The notes under the pieces are model-generated. The model worked only from the letters and a program-made list of their open reading frames with translations. It was not told where the DNA came from and did no database searches. This document shows, in pieces, positions 1 through 8,573 of a stretch of 64,000 nucleotides of DNA. Both the position numbers and the translations under genes were made by a program. Numbering within the stretch: the first letter of the stretch is position 1; every line of letters begins with the position of its first letter. Source of the stretch: Sphingomonas pituitosa NBRC 102491 (GTDB taxonomy: Bacteria > Pseudomonadota > Alphaproteobacteria > Sphingomonadales > Sphingomonadaceae); the NCBI RefSeq assembly GCF_001598435.1, contig NZ_BCYY01000012.1, forward strand, positions 1-64,000. The letters run 5' to 3'.

Positions 1-2012
1 CCACTGCGAAAGGCGCGTTCGCGCTCCAGCCGGTCGTCATCGTCGATCCGCTTGCGCAGGATACGCAGCAGCCGGCCGTCGCGAAGGTCGACATGCAGCG
101 TCGCGCCACCGCGAAACCAGAAGTCCGGCGTCGTCCAGCGGGCATCGCCGATCACCTGCCTGTCGCCCCGATCGGCAGCGGCCTGTTCTTCCCGGTCAAA
201 ATAGCCGCGGCGGCGCTGGACGATCTCGGCAATCAGCATGTGCATCTCGTATCCATCCGGGCCGGTGCGCCGCGAGATCCGGGCCGAATGGACCTCGAAC
301 TTCGGCTGCGGCTTGCGCCGCCGATCGCCAAGGCTGCCTTCGATGGAGAGCAACGGGTTGCAGGTGTCGTCGGGCCGGTTCGCCAGCGGCATCAGGCGAA
401 GGCCGAGCAGCCGCTCCCAATCGGCCGAATCGGTGACGCGGCCGGCCAGCCAGTCGTGGATGGCGCGCTGGTTGTGGACGACCACTTCCATCGCGAGGTT
501 GCGCAGGTTGCGGTGCCGATAATCGCCCATCGCATAGGCAGCGTCGCCCTTGCCGGCGGCCTCGAAGGTCACACCGAACTTGAGCCGGCTGAGCATGTCG
601 GTGAACAGCATGTTCAGCGCATCGGCCGGGTCCGCCAGCGGCGCCGGCAGATCGGCCTCGGCGTGCTTGAGGATCTCCGGATAGTCCTCGAGCCGCGGCG
701 CGTCCCACAAAAGGCTGTCCGGCGCCATCGAGATGCAGCCGGGTACGGTAATGCCCCAGCGCTTGAACGCCTCGACAAAGGCGATGCGGTAGCGGAGCGG
801 ATCGTCGCGGACGAGATCGGTGTCGGCGGTGATGATCGCGCGCAGATATTCGCCGTACTTCACCGCCGCGGGCGGCAGGTAATCGAGCGCGCGGACGCAC
901 ATGCGCAGCACCTGGTCCGCCGCCGTCGCCGCCTCGCTCGCCAGCCGCCCGACCAGATCGGGGCTGAGCCCGTTGCCCGTCACCAGCCCGGGCCGGGCCA
1001 GCCGCAGCAGGTCCTCGGTGCGGCGCTCGTAGATGGTGACGAACGCATCGAACACGGCGGCGACCAGGAAGCCGCCGCGCGCGTGCGGCTCGGTCGTTTC
1101 GCCCAGCCTGGCGATGGCGGCGGCGATGCTGGCCGCCGAACCGTCGGCCGGCGCCGCCGCGCGGTCGCCCAGCGCCTCCAGCGCATAGCGGAGCGACTTG
1201 CTGCGGCCGATCGCCCGACCGAACTGTTCGGCCAGCCCCGTCAGCAGACCGGGTTCACGCAGCGAACCGCCATTGGCGGCGAGCAACTGCCGAACCACCG
1301 GCGTCATCGAGAAATGCTGGAGCAGCGCGACGATGTCCGCAAAGCCCTCGTGAAAGGCGGCGGCGTCGATGCCGCTCGGCTCGATCGAGCGCTGGCGCAT
1401 GCCGTGGAGGATGGCGTGGGTGGTCTCATGCGTCACGATGTCCTGCGACAGGCAGGTGAACACCCAGCCGGCCTGCACGTCGGCGGCCTCCTGGTCGGGC
1501 TTGAAATAGCCGAACAGCAGGGCGCGCTTCGCCGGGCTGTAATAGGCGTTCGCTTCGCGCAGCGCGTGGGGATAGATGCGCAGGCGGCGGGTGAAGTTGC
1601 GCTCCACCGGAGTCAGCCCGTTGTCCCGCCACGAAAGCTGGTCGTCGCGCGCCCACAGCACGACGCGGCCCAGCGCCCGCTCGAACGCGCGGATCGTCCG
1701 CATCACCACCGCGAACACCATCTGCTGGTGGAACTGCGGCCGCCCCTCCGACGGATCGAGGCCGCCGTCGCGCAGCCAGGGATCGTCGAGGTCCACCGGC
1801 GCGTAGAACAGCCCTGCGGCCGGATCGACGTCGATCACCTCGACATAGTCGTTGACCGGCCCCTTCTCGAGCGGCGCTTCCCAGCGCTCCTCCCAGGGCA
1901 GCTCGATGACATAATCGTTGGCCATCGCCGTCGACAAGGTGACCGACGCCTGCGGATCGAAGGCATAGACCTTCAACCGGCGAACGGCTGGTTTCGGATA
2001 GTTCGTACCCAC
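1..2012 (-). CDS. Metallopeptidase-like protein (gluzincin type), C-terminus beyond window
   Basis: The gene runs off the left edge, so the C-terminus is missing; about 670 residues are visible. I chose the GTG at 2012 because AAGGGGGAGAGG lies just upstream. The protein carries HETTH at residues 195-199 and FHEGFAD further on, with Glu222. This matches the HExxH plus downstream glutamate layout of zinc-binding gluzincin peptidases. No signal peptide or membrane segment is visible. The long region after residue 300 matches no domain I recognise. Peptidase activity is inferred from the motif only; substrate and location are unknown. The nearest neighbour on the same strand starts at 2646 and has no evident functional link. 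Confidence 0.75.
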   Translation of the reverse strand, partial: MGTNYPKPAVRRLKVYAFDPQASVTLSTAMANDYVIELPWEERWEAPLEKGPVNDYVEVIDVDPAAGLFYAPVDLDDPWLRDGGLDPSEGRPQFHQQMVFAVVMRTIRAFERALGRVVLWARDDQLSWRDNGLTPVERNFTRRLRIYPHALREANAYYSPAKRALLFGYFKPDQEAADVQAGWVFTCLSQDIVTHETTHAILHGMRQRSIEPSGIDAAAFHEGFADIVALLQHFSMTPVVRQLLAANGGSLREPGLLTGLAEQFGRAIGRSKSLRYALEALGDRAAAPADGSAASIAAAIARLGETTEPHARGGFLVAAVFDAFVTIYERRTEDLLRLARPGLVTGNGLSPDLVGRLASEAATAADQVLRMCVRALDYLPPAAVKYGEYLRAIITADTDLVRDDPLRYRIAFVEAFKRWGITVPGCISMAPDSLLWDAPRLEDYPEILKHAEADLPAPLADPADALNMLFTDMLSRLKFGVTFEAAGKGDAAYAMGDYRHRNLRNLAMEVVVHNQRAIHDWLAGRVTDSADWERLLGLRLMPLANRPDDTCNPLLSIEGSLGDRRRKPQPKFEVHSARISRRTGPDGYEMHMLIAEIVQRRRGYFDREEQAAADRGDRQVIGDARWTTPDFWFRGGATLHVDLRDGRLLRILRKRIDDDDRLERERAFRS

Positions 2013-2196
2013 ACGCCTCTCCCCCTTGAGAGCAGTGTCTTGCGATCAGAACGTTACGATTTTTATGGTGCGACCGTCAGATGAAATTCCGGCCGTGCGA
2101 AACTCCCGAATGGAGCAGCGATGGCAGGACGCAGTACGAGTCGATATACATTGACTAGCAGCTTAGCGTGACGATGGATAGCGTTTCGTACGGGGC

Positions 2197-2646
2197 TCAG
2201 CCGCGCAGGTCTTCCTGCACCATGTCGATTTCGCGCACCCCGCGCAGGCGGCGGGCGTTGCTGACCAGTTCGCGCAGCTTCTCGCGACGTTCGCGGGCAT
2301 ATTCCACGTCGCGGATCACCAGCGGGCCGCCGCGCGTCGTCTCGTCGGAGGCGGTGATGGTCAGCGTGCCGATGCCGGAGATCTGGTTGACGATCGAATA
2401 GTCGAGCCGCACGTCCTTCACCCGGTACAGCTCGATCTCGTCGATCGATTTGCGGACGATGCCACGATAGAGGATAATGCGATCCTCGGTCACTTCGTAC
2501 AGCGTCGCCTTGTTGCCGACCCAGCGCACCGCGAGGATCACGAACCCGATCCCGACCAGGCACGAGGCGACGGTCGCCCAGCCGGCGAACGAGCCCTTCA
2601 GCCAGCCTGCGGTGGAGGATTGAAAGCGATCGATCAGCTGCGCCAT
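2197..2646 (-). CDS. PH domain-containing membrane protein (bPH2/YdbS-like)
   Basis: This 149-residue protein has one hydrophobic segment at about residues 22-42. A bacterial PH-like domain follows, with the TLYEVTEDRIILYRGI core and the VKDVRLDYS strand typical of the bPH2 family (formerly DUF304). Members are inner-membrane proteins with a cytoplasmic PH fold and mostly unknown function. The gene appears monocistronic, 43 bases from the EF-hand gene that precedes it on the same strand. The family call is good; no specific role can be given. Confidence 0.85.
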   Translation of the reverse strand: MAQLIDRFQSSTAGWLKGSFAGWATVASCLVGIGFVILAVRWVGNKATLYEVTEDRIILYRGIVRKSIDEIELYRVKDVRLDYSIVNQISGIGTLTITASDETTRGGPLVIRDVEYARERREKLRELVSNARRLRGVREIDMVQEDLRG

Positions 2647-2688
2647 GCACGCATCATAGCCGGGGCAGCGTCCATCGCAACGGCGAAG

Positions 2689-3150
2689 TCATCCGGCCTT
2701 GGGGGTGAGGAAACGAACGAGTTCGTCGCGGCTCACTTTCTGGTCGCGGTTCGCATCCGCCGAGGCGAAGCTGCCGTCGATCCAGCCGCGCCCTTCGGGG
2801 CTGTCCGCCTTGAAATCCGATTCCTTCGCGGTCCGCAGCGCGACCAGCCAGCTGCTATATTCGGCCTTGTCGAGCACGCCGTCGCCATTGGCGTCGTAGC
2901 GCGCGAACTGTGCGTCGACCGGTAGCCTGGCCGGATCCGGGCGCGGCGTGGGCTGCGCGGCTTCCGCGGCGGGGGGTGGCCCGGCCGAGGGCGCGGGGCT
3001 GGCCATCGGCCGGTCGGCCGGCACGGGTTGCGTGCCGGGCATCGCCTGGGTCGCAGTGGGGGACTGGCCCGTCCGCGAAGGCTGGGCCGGCAGGTCCTGC
3101 GCCGGTGCGGTTGCCTGCAGCGCGGCGGCGAACAACAGGGACGTGAGCAT
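2689..3150 (-). CDS. Secreted EF-hand calcium-binding protein
   Basis: This 154-residue protein begins with a short signal peptide (MLTSLLFAAALQATAPAQ). A Pro/Ala-rich linker to about residue 85 follows, then two EF-hand loops of the form DxNxDGxLDxxE (DANGDGVLDKAE) and DANRDQKVSRDE. The ATG at 3150 is preceded by AGGAGATGCCCG, which fixes the start; longer forms lack a signal peptide. The protein is probably exported to the periplasm and binds Ca2+ there. Proteins of this kind are common in sphingomonads and of unknown function. The gene is divergent from purB, and 131 bases are shared for both promoters. Confidence 0.85.
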   Translation of the reverse strand: MLTSLLFAAALQATAPAQDLPAQPSRTGQSPTATQAMPGTQPVPADRPMASPAPSAGPPPAAEAAQPTPRPDPARLPVDAQFARYDANGDGVLDKAEYSSWLVALRTAKESDFKADSPEGRGWIDGSFASADANRDQKVSRDELVRFLTPKAG

Positions 3151-3281
3151 CGGGCATCTCCTCTGCGAGGGATAACGGCCGGCATGCGCGTTCGGTTGCC
3201 GCTGTGGCCGGTTCTTGCTAGGCGCGGCCGCGACCCGCCCGGGGCTGCCGGGCACTCCCTTTCCGGACACAAAGGAACGCC

Positions 3282-4598
3282 ATGGTCCCCCGTTATGCCC
3301 GCGCCGCGATGACCGACATCTGGTCGCCCGAGACGCGCTTCGCCATCTGGTTCGAGATCGAAGCGCATGCGACCGAAGCCCTCGCGGAACTCGGCGTGGT
3401 GCCGAAGAGTGCCGCCAAGGCGCTGTGGGACTGGTGGGCGACCAAGCCGGTGATCGACGTCGCCGCGATCGACGCGATCGAGGCGGTGACCAAGCATGAC
3501 GTGATCGCCTTCCTCACCTGGGTGGCCGAGCAGGTGGGCGACGAAGCCCGCTTCATGCACCAGGGCATGACCAGCTCCGACGTGCTCGACACCTGCCTCG
3601 CGGTGCAGCTGGCGCGCGCCAGCGACCTGCTGCTCGCCGATATCGACGCGCTGCTGGAAGTGCTCGAGCGCCGCGCGCGCGAGCACAAGATGACGCCGAC
3701 GATCGGCCGCAGCCACGGCATCCATGCCGAGCCGGTAACCTTCGGCCTCAAGCTCGCCGAGGCGCATGCCGAATTCCAGCGCGCCAAGGTGCGCCTGCTC
3801 GCCGCCCGTGCCGATGTCGCGACCTGCGCGATCTCGGGCGCGGTCGGCACTTTCGCCAATATCGATCCGCGCGTCGAAGCGCATGTCGCGGCCAAGCTGG
3901 GCCTCTCGGTCGAGCCGGTTTCGACCCAGGTGATCCCGCGCGATCGCCACGCGATGTTCTTCGCCACCCTCGGCGTGATCGCCTCGTCGATCGAGCGCGT
4001 CGCCACCGAAGTCCGCCACCTGCAGCGCACCGAAGTGCTGGAGGCCGAGGAATATTTCTCGCCCGGCCAGAAGGGCAGCTCGGCGATGCCGCACAAGCGC
4101 AACCCGGTGCTGACCGAGAACCTGACCGGCCTCGCCCGCATGGTGCGCGGCTATGTCACCCCCGCGCTGGAGAATGTGGCGCTGTGGCACGAGCGCGACA
4201 TCAGCCACTCCTCGGTCGAGCGCTATATCGGCCCCGACGCGACGATCACGCTCGATTTCGCGCTCGCCCGCCTCACCGGCGTGGTTGACAAGCTGCTCGT
4301 CTACCCGGTGCGGATGCAGAAGAACCTCGATCGCATGGGCGGCCTGGTCCACTCGCAGCGCGTGCTGCTGGCGCTGACCCAGGCGGGCGTGAGCCGCGAG
4401 GATTCCTATCGCCTCGTCCAGCGCAACGCGATGAAGGTGTGGGAATCGGACGGCGAGCTCTCGCTGATGGAACTGCTCAAGGCCGATCCGGAAGTCACCG
4501 CGGCGCTGAGCCCGGAGACGATCGAGGAGAAGTTCGACCTCGGCTACCATTATCGCCATGTCGATACGATCTTTGCGCGGGTCTTCGGCGCGGCGTAA
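3282..4598 (+). CDS. purB: Adenylosuccinate lyase
   Basis: The product is 438 residues, the normal length for the short bacterial PurB. It catalyses two fumarate-releasing steps: SAICAR to AICAR in purine synthesis, and adenylosuccinate to AMP. The fumarase/aspartase superfamily signature GSSAMPHKRNP lies at about residues 264-274, and the active-site histidine segment GRSHGIHAEP near residues 143-152. The ATG at 3282 follows AAAGGAACGCC. The downstream gene is on the same strand after 90 bases and is functionally unrelated. Identification is secure. Confidence 0.97.
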   Translation: MVPRYARAAMTDIWSPETRFAIWFEIEAHATEALAELGVVPKSAAKALWDWWATKPVIDVAAIDAIEAVTKHDVIAFLTWVAEQVGDEARFMHQGMTSSDVLDTCLAVQLARASDLLLADIDALLEVLERRAREHKMTPTIGRSHGIHAEPVTFGLKLAEAHAEFQRAKVRLLAARADVATCAISGAVGTFANIDPRVEAHVAAKLGLSVEPVSTQVIPRDRHAMFFATLGVIASSIERVATEVRHLQRTEVLEAEEYFSPGQKGSSAMPHKRNPVLTENLTGLARMVRGYVTPALENVALWHERDISHSSVERYIGPDATITLDFALARLTGVVDKLLVYPVRMQKNLDRMGGLVHSQRVLLALTQAGVSREDSYRLVQRNAMKVWESDGELSLMELLKADPEVTAALSPETIEEKFDLGYHYRHVDTIFARVFGAA

Positions 4599-4688
4599 CG
4601 AAGGGGCCGAATCGGCCGCATTGGAACGGATCTGCGGCGAGTGCTTTGTGCTCGCCGTGGATCGCCGCTTCATGACATCTTCGCCCGC

Positions 4689-5234
4689 ATGAACCTCGCA
4701 CATCTCCGGTTGCGAGAGTCGACGGGTGCCGCACATGCACGGGTCGACACGCTGTTCAGCCGCTTCGATCTCGCCCGCCGCGACGATTACGCGGGGCTGC
4801 TCGCCGCCCATGCCGAGGCGCTGCTGCCGGTGGAGGCGCTGCTCGACCGGGGGGGCGCGGAAGCGATCACCGGCGACTGGCCGCAGCGCCGCCGTGCAGG
4901 CGTGATACAGGTAGATCTGGACGCGCTTGGCATCAGGGTGCCCACGCCGAAAGCCGAGGATTCCGTTACGTCCAGCGCGGCGATGGCGGGCATGCTCTAC
5001 GTGCTCGAAGGCTCGCGGCTGGGGGGGCGGTTCCTGGCCCGCAGCGTGCCGGACAGCTGGCCCCGCGCCTATCTCGGTAGTCACCAGCCGCCGCATATGT
5101 GGCCGGAATTGCTGGAAAAACTCGAAGCGTTCCTGTACGAGCCTGCGGCATTGGAGACTGCCGTAACCGCCGCCAACCAGACCTTCGGGCGGTTCGAGGC
5201 CGCCGGCACGAAGTGGCTGGCGAAGGTTGGTTAA
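4689..5234 (+). CDS. bphO: Biliverdin-producing heme oxygenase
   Basis: The product is 181 residues from the ATG at 4689. A longer form from 4641 is possible but adds residues that do not look like the family. The N-terminus LRESTGAAHARVD carries the proximal heme-ligand histidine expected in BphO/HmuO enzymes. The distal-helix glycines appear in VLEGSRLGGRFL. The enzyme opens heme to biliverdin, releasing Fe and CO. The stop codon directly abuts the GTG of the bacteriophytochrome gene, so the two are translationally linked and the biliverdin very likely serves as that photoreceptor's chromophore. Confidence 0.93.
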   Translation: MNLAHLRLRESTGAAHARVDTLFSRFDLARRDDYAGLLAAHAEALLPVEALLDRGGAEAITGDWPQRRRAGVIQVDLDALGIRVPTPKAEDSVTSSAAMAGMLYVLEGSRLGGRFLARSVPDSWPRAYLGSHQPPHMWPELLEKLEAFLYEPAALETAVTAANQTFGRFEAAGTKWLAKVG

Positions 5235-7805
5235 GTGGACGATGGCGTTTTTCAGGTCGATCTGACCAATTGTGACCGCGAGCCGATCCACCAGCTGGGC
5301 GCAATCCAGCCGTTCGGTTTTCTCATTGCCTTCTCCAGCGACTGGCTGATCAAGCGCGCTTCCGCCAATGTCGGGGAGCATCTGGACCTTTCGGCCGAGG
5401 AAATGCTCGGTACGCACGCCAGCGACTATCTCGAAGACGAGGCGATTCACGCGCTGCGCAACCGCCTGACGCTGCTGCGCGGCGACGATGCGCTGGAGCG
5501 GATCTTCGGGATCAAGGCGCTGCGCATGCGGGCCGGTGCCTATGATCTCGCGCTCCACATGATCGGCGACACGATCGTCGTCGAGGGCGAGCCCTGCAGG
5601 TCCGATGCGGCGGGAGATGCGGCCAGCACGCTCCGCGCGATGATGGGCCGGCTGGACGAGAAGGAAAAGCTCGCCGACTTCTTCCGCGAAGGCGCACGGC
5701 AGGTGCGGGCGCTGACCGGTTTCGACCGGGTGATGGTCTATCGCTTCGAGCGGGACGGTTCGGGCGTGGTGGTGGCGGAGGCGGCGCGGAGCGGCATCGG
5801 CAGCTTCATGGACCTGCGCTACCCGGCCAGCGACATCCCCCAGCAGGCGCGCAAGCTTTACCTGCGTACGCCGTTCCGGATCATCGCGGACGTGCACTCG
5901 ACGCCGGTGCCGATCGTGCCGCAGCGCGACGAATTCGGCGCCCCGCTCGACCTGTCGCTGTCGGTGCTGCGTTCGGTTTCGCCGATTCATGTCGAATATC
6001 TGAAGAACATGGGGGTGAAGGCCTCGCTGTCGATCTCGATCATCGTCGAGGGCAAGCTGTGGGGCCTGTTCGCCTGCCACCATTATGGCGGCCCGCGCTG
6101 CCCGGGGTTCGAGCGCCGTTCGATGGCCGAGCTGTTCGGCCAGATGTTCGCGCTGAAGCTCGAAAGCCGCGAGCGCAAGGAGCTTTCGATCTACGAGGCG
6201 GCCGCGCGGGCGACCAGCGACCGGTTGCTCGCGGCGGTGGCGAGCGACGGCGGGTTGCTCGACGATCCCGAATGGCTGGGTAGTCGGCTTCGCGAAGTGG
6301 TGCCGTGCGACGGCATCGCGATCTGGATCGGCGGCAAGGTGGCGTTCAGCGGCATCACGCCGCCGCCTTCGTCCTTCGCCGCAATCACCCGCCGCCTCAA
6401 CGCGATGGCGGCCGGGCGCGTCTTCGCCACCGATCGCCTGGCCGATGTGCTGCCCCAGGCGGCGGACTATGCCGATGTGGGGGCCGGGCTGCTGGCGATC
6501 CCGATCAGCCGTAGCCCGCGCGACTATGTGCTGCTGTTCCGCCAGGAGCTGGTGCGCACGGTCAACTGGGCGGGCGACCCGCACAAGCCGGTCGAGCTGG
6601 GGCCGCACGGTGCCCGCCTTACGCCGCGGCAGAGCTTCGAGACCTGGAGCCAGGAAGTCCGCGGTCGCTCGCTGCCGTTCAGCGAGGTCGAGCTGCGCAT
6701 CGCCGAGGTGCTGCGCGCCTCGCTGATCGAGGTGGTGCTGCGCCTGTCCGACGACGCGCAGGAAGAGCGCCAGCGCGCCTCCGAGCGGCAGGAACTGCTG
6801 ATCGCCGAGCTCAACCACCGGGTGCGCAACATTCTCGGCCTGATCCGCGGCCTCGTGCGCCAGTCGCGGGCGCCGGGGATGGATGCAACGACCTATATTC
6901 GCCTGCTCGAAGGGCGGATCGAGGCACTGGCGCGCGCGCACGACCAGATCACCGAAGACAATTGGGCACCCGCGCCGCTCGGCCGGCTGCTGCGGACCGA
7001 GGCGGCAGCCTATCTGGGCGACCGTTCCGGCCGGCTGGAGCAGGACGGGCCCATGGTGCTGCTGCGCCCGGCCGCTTTCTCGACGCTGGCGCTGGTGTTC
7101 CACGAACTGATGACGAATTCGGCCAAATATGGTGCGCTGTCGGACAGCGGGATCGTCTCGGTGCGGTGGTGGCTCGACCCCGAGGGCGACTGCCGGGTCG
7201 AGTGGCGCGAGCGCGGCGGGCCGGTAGTCCAGCCGCCGACGCGCCAGGGCTTCGGCACCACGATCATCCAGCGCTCGGTGCCGTACGACCTGGGGGGTAA
7301 GGCGACGGTGCGCTACCCGCTGACCGGCCTTGAAGCGGAGTTCTGCATCCCGGCACGGCACGTGGTGCTCGACGGGGCCGCTGCGGCGAAGCACGCGCGC
7401 GATGTGGAAGAGCCGGTGCCGCTACCGGCGAGCGGGGAACTAAGGCCGGTGCTGCAAGGGCCGGTGCTGCTGGTCGAGGACAGCCTGATCATCGCGATGG
7501 ACGCGGAGGACATCCTGCTGCGTCTCGGCGCAGACCGGGTGGCGACGGCAGCGTCGATCGGCAGCGCATTGGAGGAAATCGGCAGGGAGCGGTTCGACGT
7601 CGCGATCCTGGATGTGAACCTGGGTGCCGAGACCAGCCTGCCGATCGCCGATCGTCTCCGCGCAGAGGGCGTGCCCTATGCCTTCGCCACCGGCTATGGC
7701 GAGCAGCTCCAGCTGGGCGAGGAGCATGCCGGGGTGCCGGTGCTGCAGAAGCCCTACACCGCCGTGAACATGGCGCGGATGCTGGAAGGGCTGCTGGGCC
7801 GGTAG
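5235..7805 (+). CDS. bphP: Bacteriophytochrome hybrid histidine kinase (PAS-GAF-PHY-HWE-REC)
   Basis: This 856-residue red/far-red photosensor starts at a GTG immediately after the bphO stop. Cys13 in LTNCDREPIH is the biliverdin attachment residue expected of bacteriophytochromes. The GAF motif PASDIP lies at about 197-202, and the PHY-tongue PRxSF motif (PRQSF) at about 463-467. The kinase is HWE type: phospho-acceptor His528 in ELNHRVRN, the N-box HELMTNSAKYG, and a VEWRE segment. A C-terminal receiver follows with EDS acidic residues, phospho-acceptor Asp793 and a KPYT lysine. Phosphate could therefore pass within the protein. No output regulator is encoded beside it. Confidence 0.96.
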   Translation: MDDGVFQVDLTNCDREPIHQLGAIQPFGFLIAFSSDWLIKRASANVGEHLDLSAEEMLGTHASDYLEDEAIHALRNRLTLLRGDDALERIFGIKALRMRAGAYDLALHMIGDTIVVEGEPCRSDAAGDAASTLRAMMGRLDEKEKLADFFREGARQVRALTGFDRVMVYRFERDGSGVVVAEAARSGIGSFMDLRYPASDIPQQARKLYLRTPFRIIADVHSTPVPIVPQRDEFGAPLDLSLSVLRSVSPIHVEYLKNMGVKASLSISIIVEGKLWGLFACHHYGGPRCPGFERRSMAELFGQMFALKLESRERKELSIYEAAARATSDRLLAAVASDGGLLDDPEWLGSRLREVVPCDGIAIWIGGKVAFSGITPPPSSFAAITRRLNAMAAGRVFATDRLADVLPQAADYADVGAGLLAIPISRSPRDYVLLFRQELVRTVNWAGDPHKPVELGPHGARLTPRQSFETWSQEVRGRSLPFSEVELRIAEVLRASLIEVVLRLSDDAQEERQRASERQELLIAELNHRVRNILGLIRGLVRQSRAPGMDATTYIRLLEGRIEALARAHDQITEDNWAPAPLGRLLRTEAAAYLGDRSGRLEQDGPMVLLRPAAFSTLALVFHELMTNSAKYGALSDSGIVSVRWWLDPEGDCRVEWRERGGPVVQPPTRQGFGTTIIQRSVPYDLGGKATVRYPLTGLEAEFCIPARHVVLDGAAAAKHARDVEEPVPLPASGELRPVLQGPVLLVEDSLIIAMDAEDILLRLGADRVATAASIGSALEEIGRERFDVAILDVNLGAETSLPIADRLRAEGVPYAFATGYGEQLQLGEEHAGVPVLQKPYTAVNMARMLEGLLGR

Positions 7806-7867
7806 AGCGTTCGAAACGCATCGCTCCCGTGCAAAGCGGGGGCATCGCATACGGCCACCCATACCCC

Positions 7868-7960
7868 GTCATCCCGCGAAGGCGGGGATACATTGGCGCT
7901 GTGGCCGCGGCTCATTCCCCCAGCGCACTGGCGAATGGATTCCCGCCGTCGCGGAAATGA
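7868..7960. repeat. Intergenic palindromic repeat, REP-like
   Basis: An imperfect inverted repeat has arms 7868-7889 (GTCATCCCGCGAAGGCGGGG) and 7939-7960 (ATTCCCGCCGTCGCGGAAATGA), separated by about 49 bases. Each arm also contains a small hairpin. This resembles the dispersed GTCATCCC...GGGATGAC elements common between genes in sphingomonads and other alphaproteobacteria. It lies between the end of bphP and the end of the convergent cupin gene, so it may also act as a transcription barrier. The family assignment is from memory of such elements, not from a search. Confidence 0.6.
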
Positions 7961-8026
7961 GGGTGGTTTTTGGCGATGCCGTCCTCTCTTTCCAGCTGCC
8001 TTACCCTGCTCGCAGAGGAAGTATTT

Positions 8027-8506
8027 TCACTGCCCCTTGGGCAGCTTGATGCCCAGGAGCACCAGCCGTTCGCCGGTGATGCCGAACCAGTGCGGCACGC
8101 CGGCCGGCACCAGGATCACGTCGCCTGGCGCGAGGGTGCGGGTGGTGCCGCCCTCGATGCGGCTGCCTTCGACCAGCGTGGCGTTGCGGACCTCCTGATC
8201 GGGCATCGTCCCGCCTGAAATCAAGGTGCCTGCGCCTTCCAGCACGATCGCATATTCGGCCTGGTCGGGGTGCACGGCCGGCTTGCCCGGCGTCTTCCAG
8301 ATCTCGATCGCCGCGATGTTGGTGCCGTCGCGCACCAGCGGCTTCCATGCGAAGCCCTGGCCCGGCTTCATCTCCGCCAGCATCGTCTTCAACTGCGCCT
8401 GCACGTCCTTGGCGGCGGCGAACGATGTCGGATCGGCGGCGGTCTGGGCGGCGGCGGGGGCGGCGACCAACACGGCCCCGGCAAGGGCGCTGAGCAGGAT
8501 CTTCAC
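8027..8506 (-). CDS. Exported cupin-domain protein
   Basis: The product is 160 residues from the GTG at 8506, chosen because CAGGGAGAG sits upstream and it places the signal peptide (VKILLSALAGAVLVAAPAAAQ) at the N-terminus. The rest is a single cupin barrel. Its first motif region is HPDQAEYAIVLEGAGTL and its second is PGDVILVPAGVPHWFGI, so a metal site built on His residues is likely. Periplasmic location is predicted. The substrate is unknown. It ends opposite bphP and is preceded by a LysR gene on the same strand. Confidence 0.85.
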   Translation of the reverse strand: MKILLSALAGAVLVAAPAAAQTAADPTSFAAAKDVQAQLKTMLAEMKPGQGFAWKPLVRDGTNIAAIEIWKTPGKPAVHPDQAEYAIVLEGAGTLISGGTMPDQEVRNATLVEGSRIEGGTTRTLAPGDVILVPAGVPHWFGITGERLVLLGIKLPKGQ

Positions 8507-8573
8507 GACATCTCTCCCTGTAGGCGATTGAGAACGCTTGGCGTTCCTTCGCCGACACCCTGCCACAGCCCTG

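Noticed and set aside
93..2084. A long plus-strand open frame at the left end.
   Set aside because: It is antisense to the metallopeptidase-like gene, whose zinc motif and ribosome-binding site are clear, and its translation shows no domain.
4600..4620. Hairpin GGCCG-AAT-CGGCC after purB as terminator.
   Set aside because: The stem is only five base pairs without a T-tract, too weak to call.
2733..7394. A very long minus-strand open frame (over 1500 codons) opposite purB, bphO and bphP.
   Set aside because: It lies antisense to three certain genes. Its Arg/His/Gln/Ala-rich low-complexity translation is the usual shadow of GC-rich codon bias.
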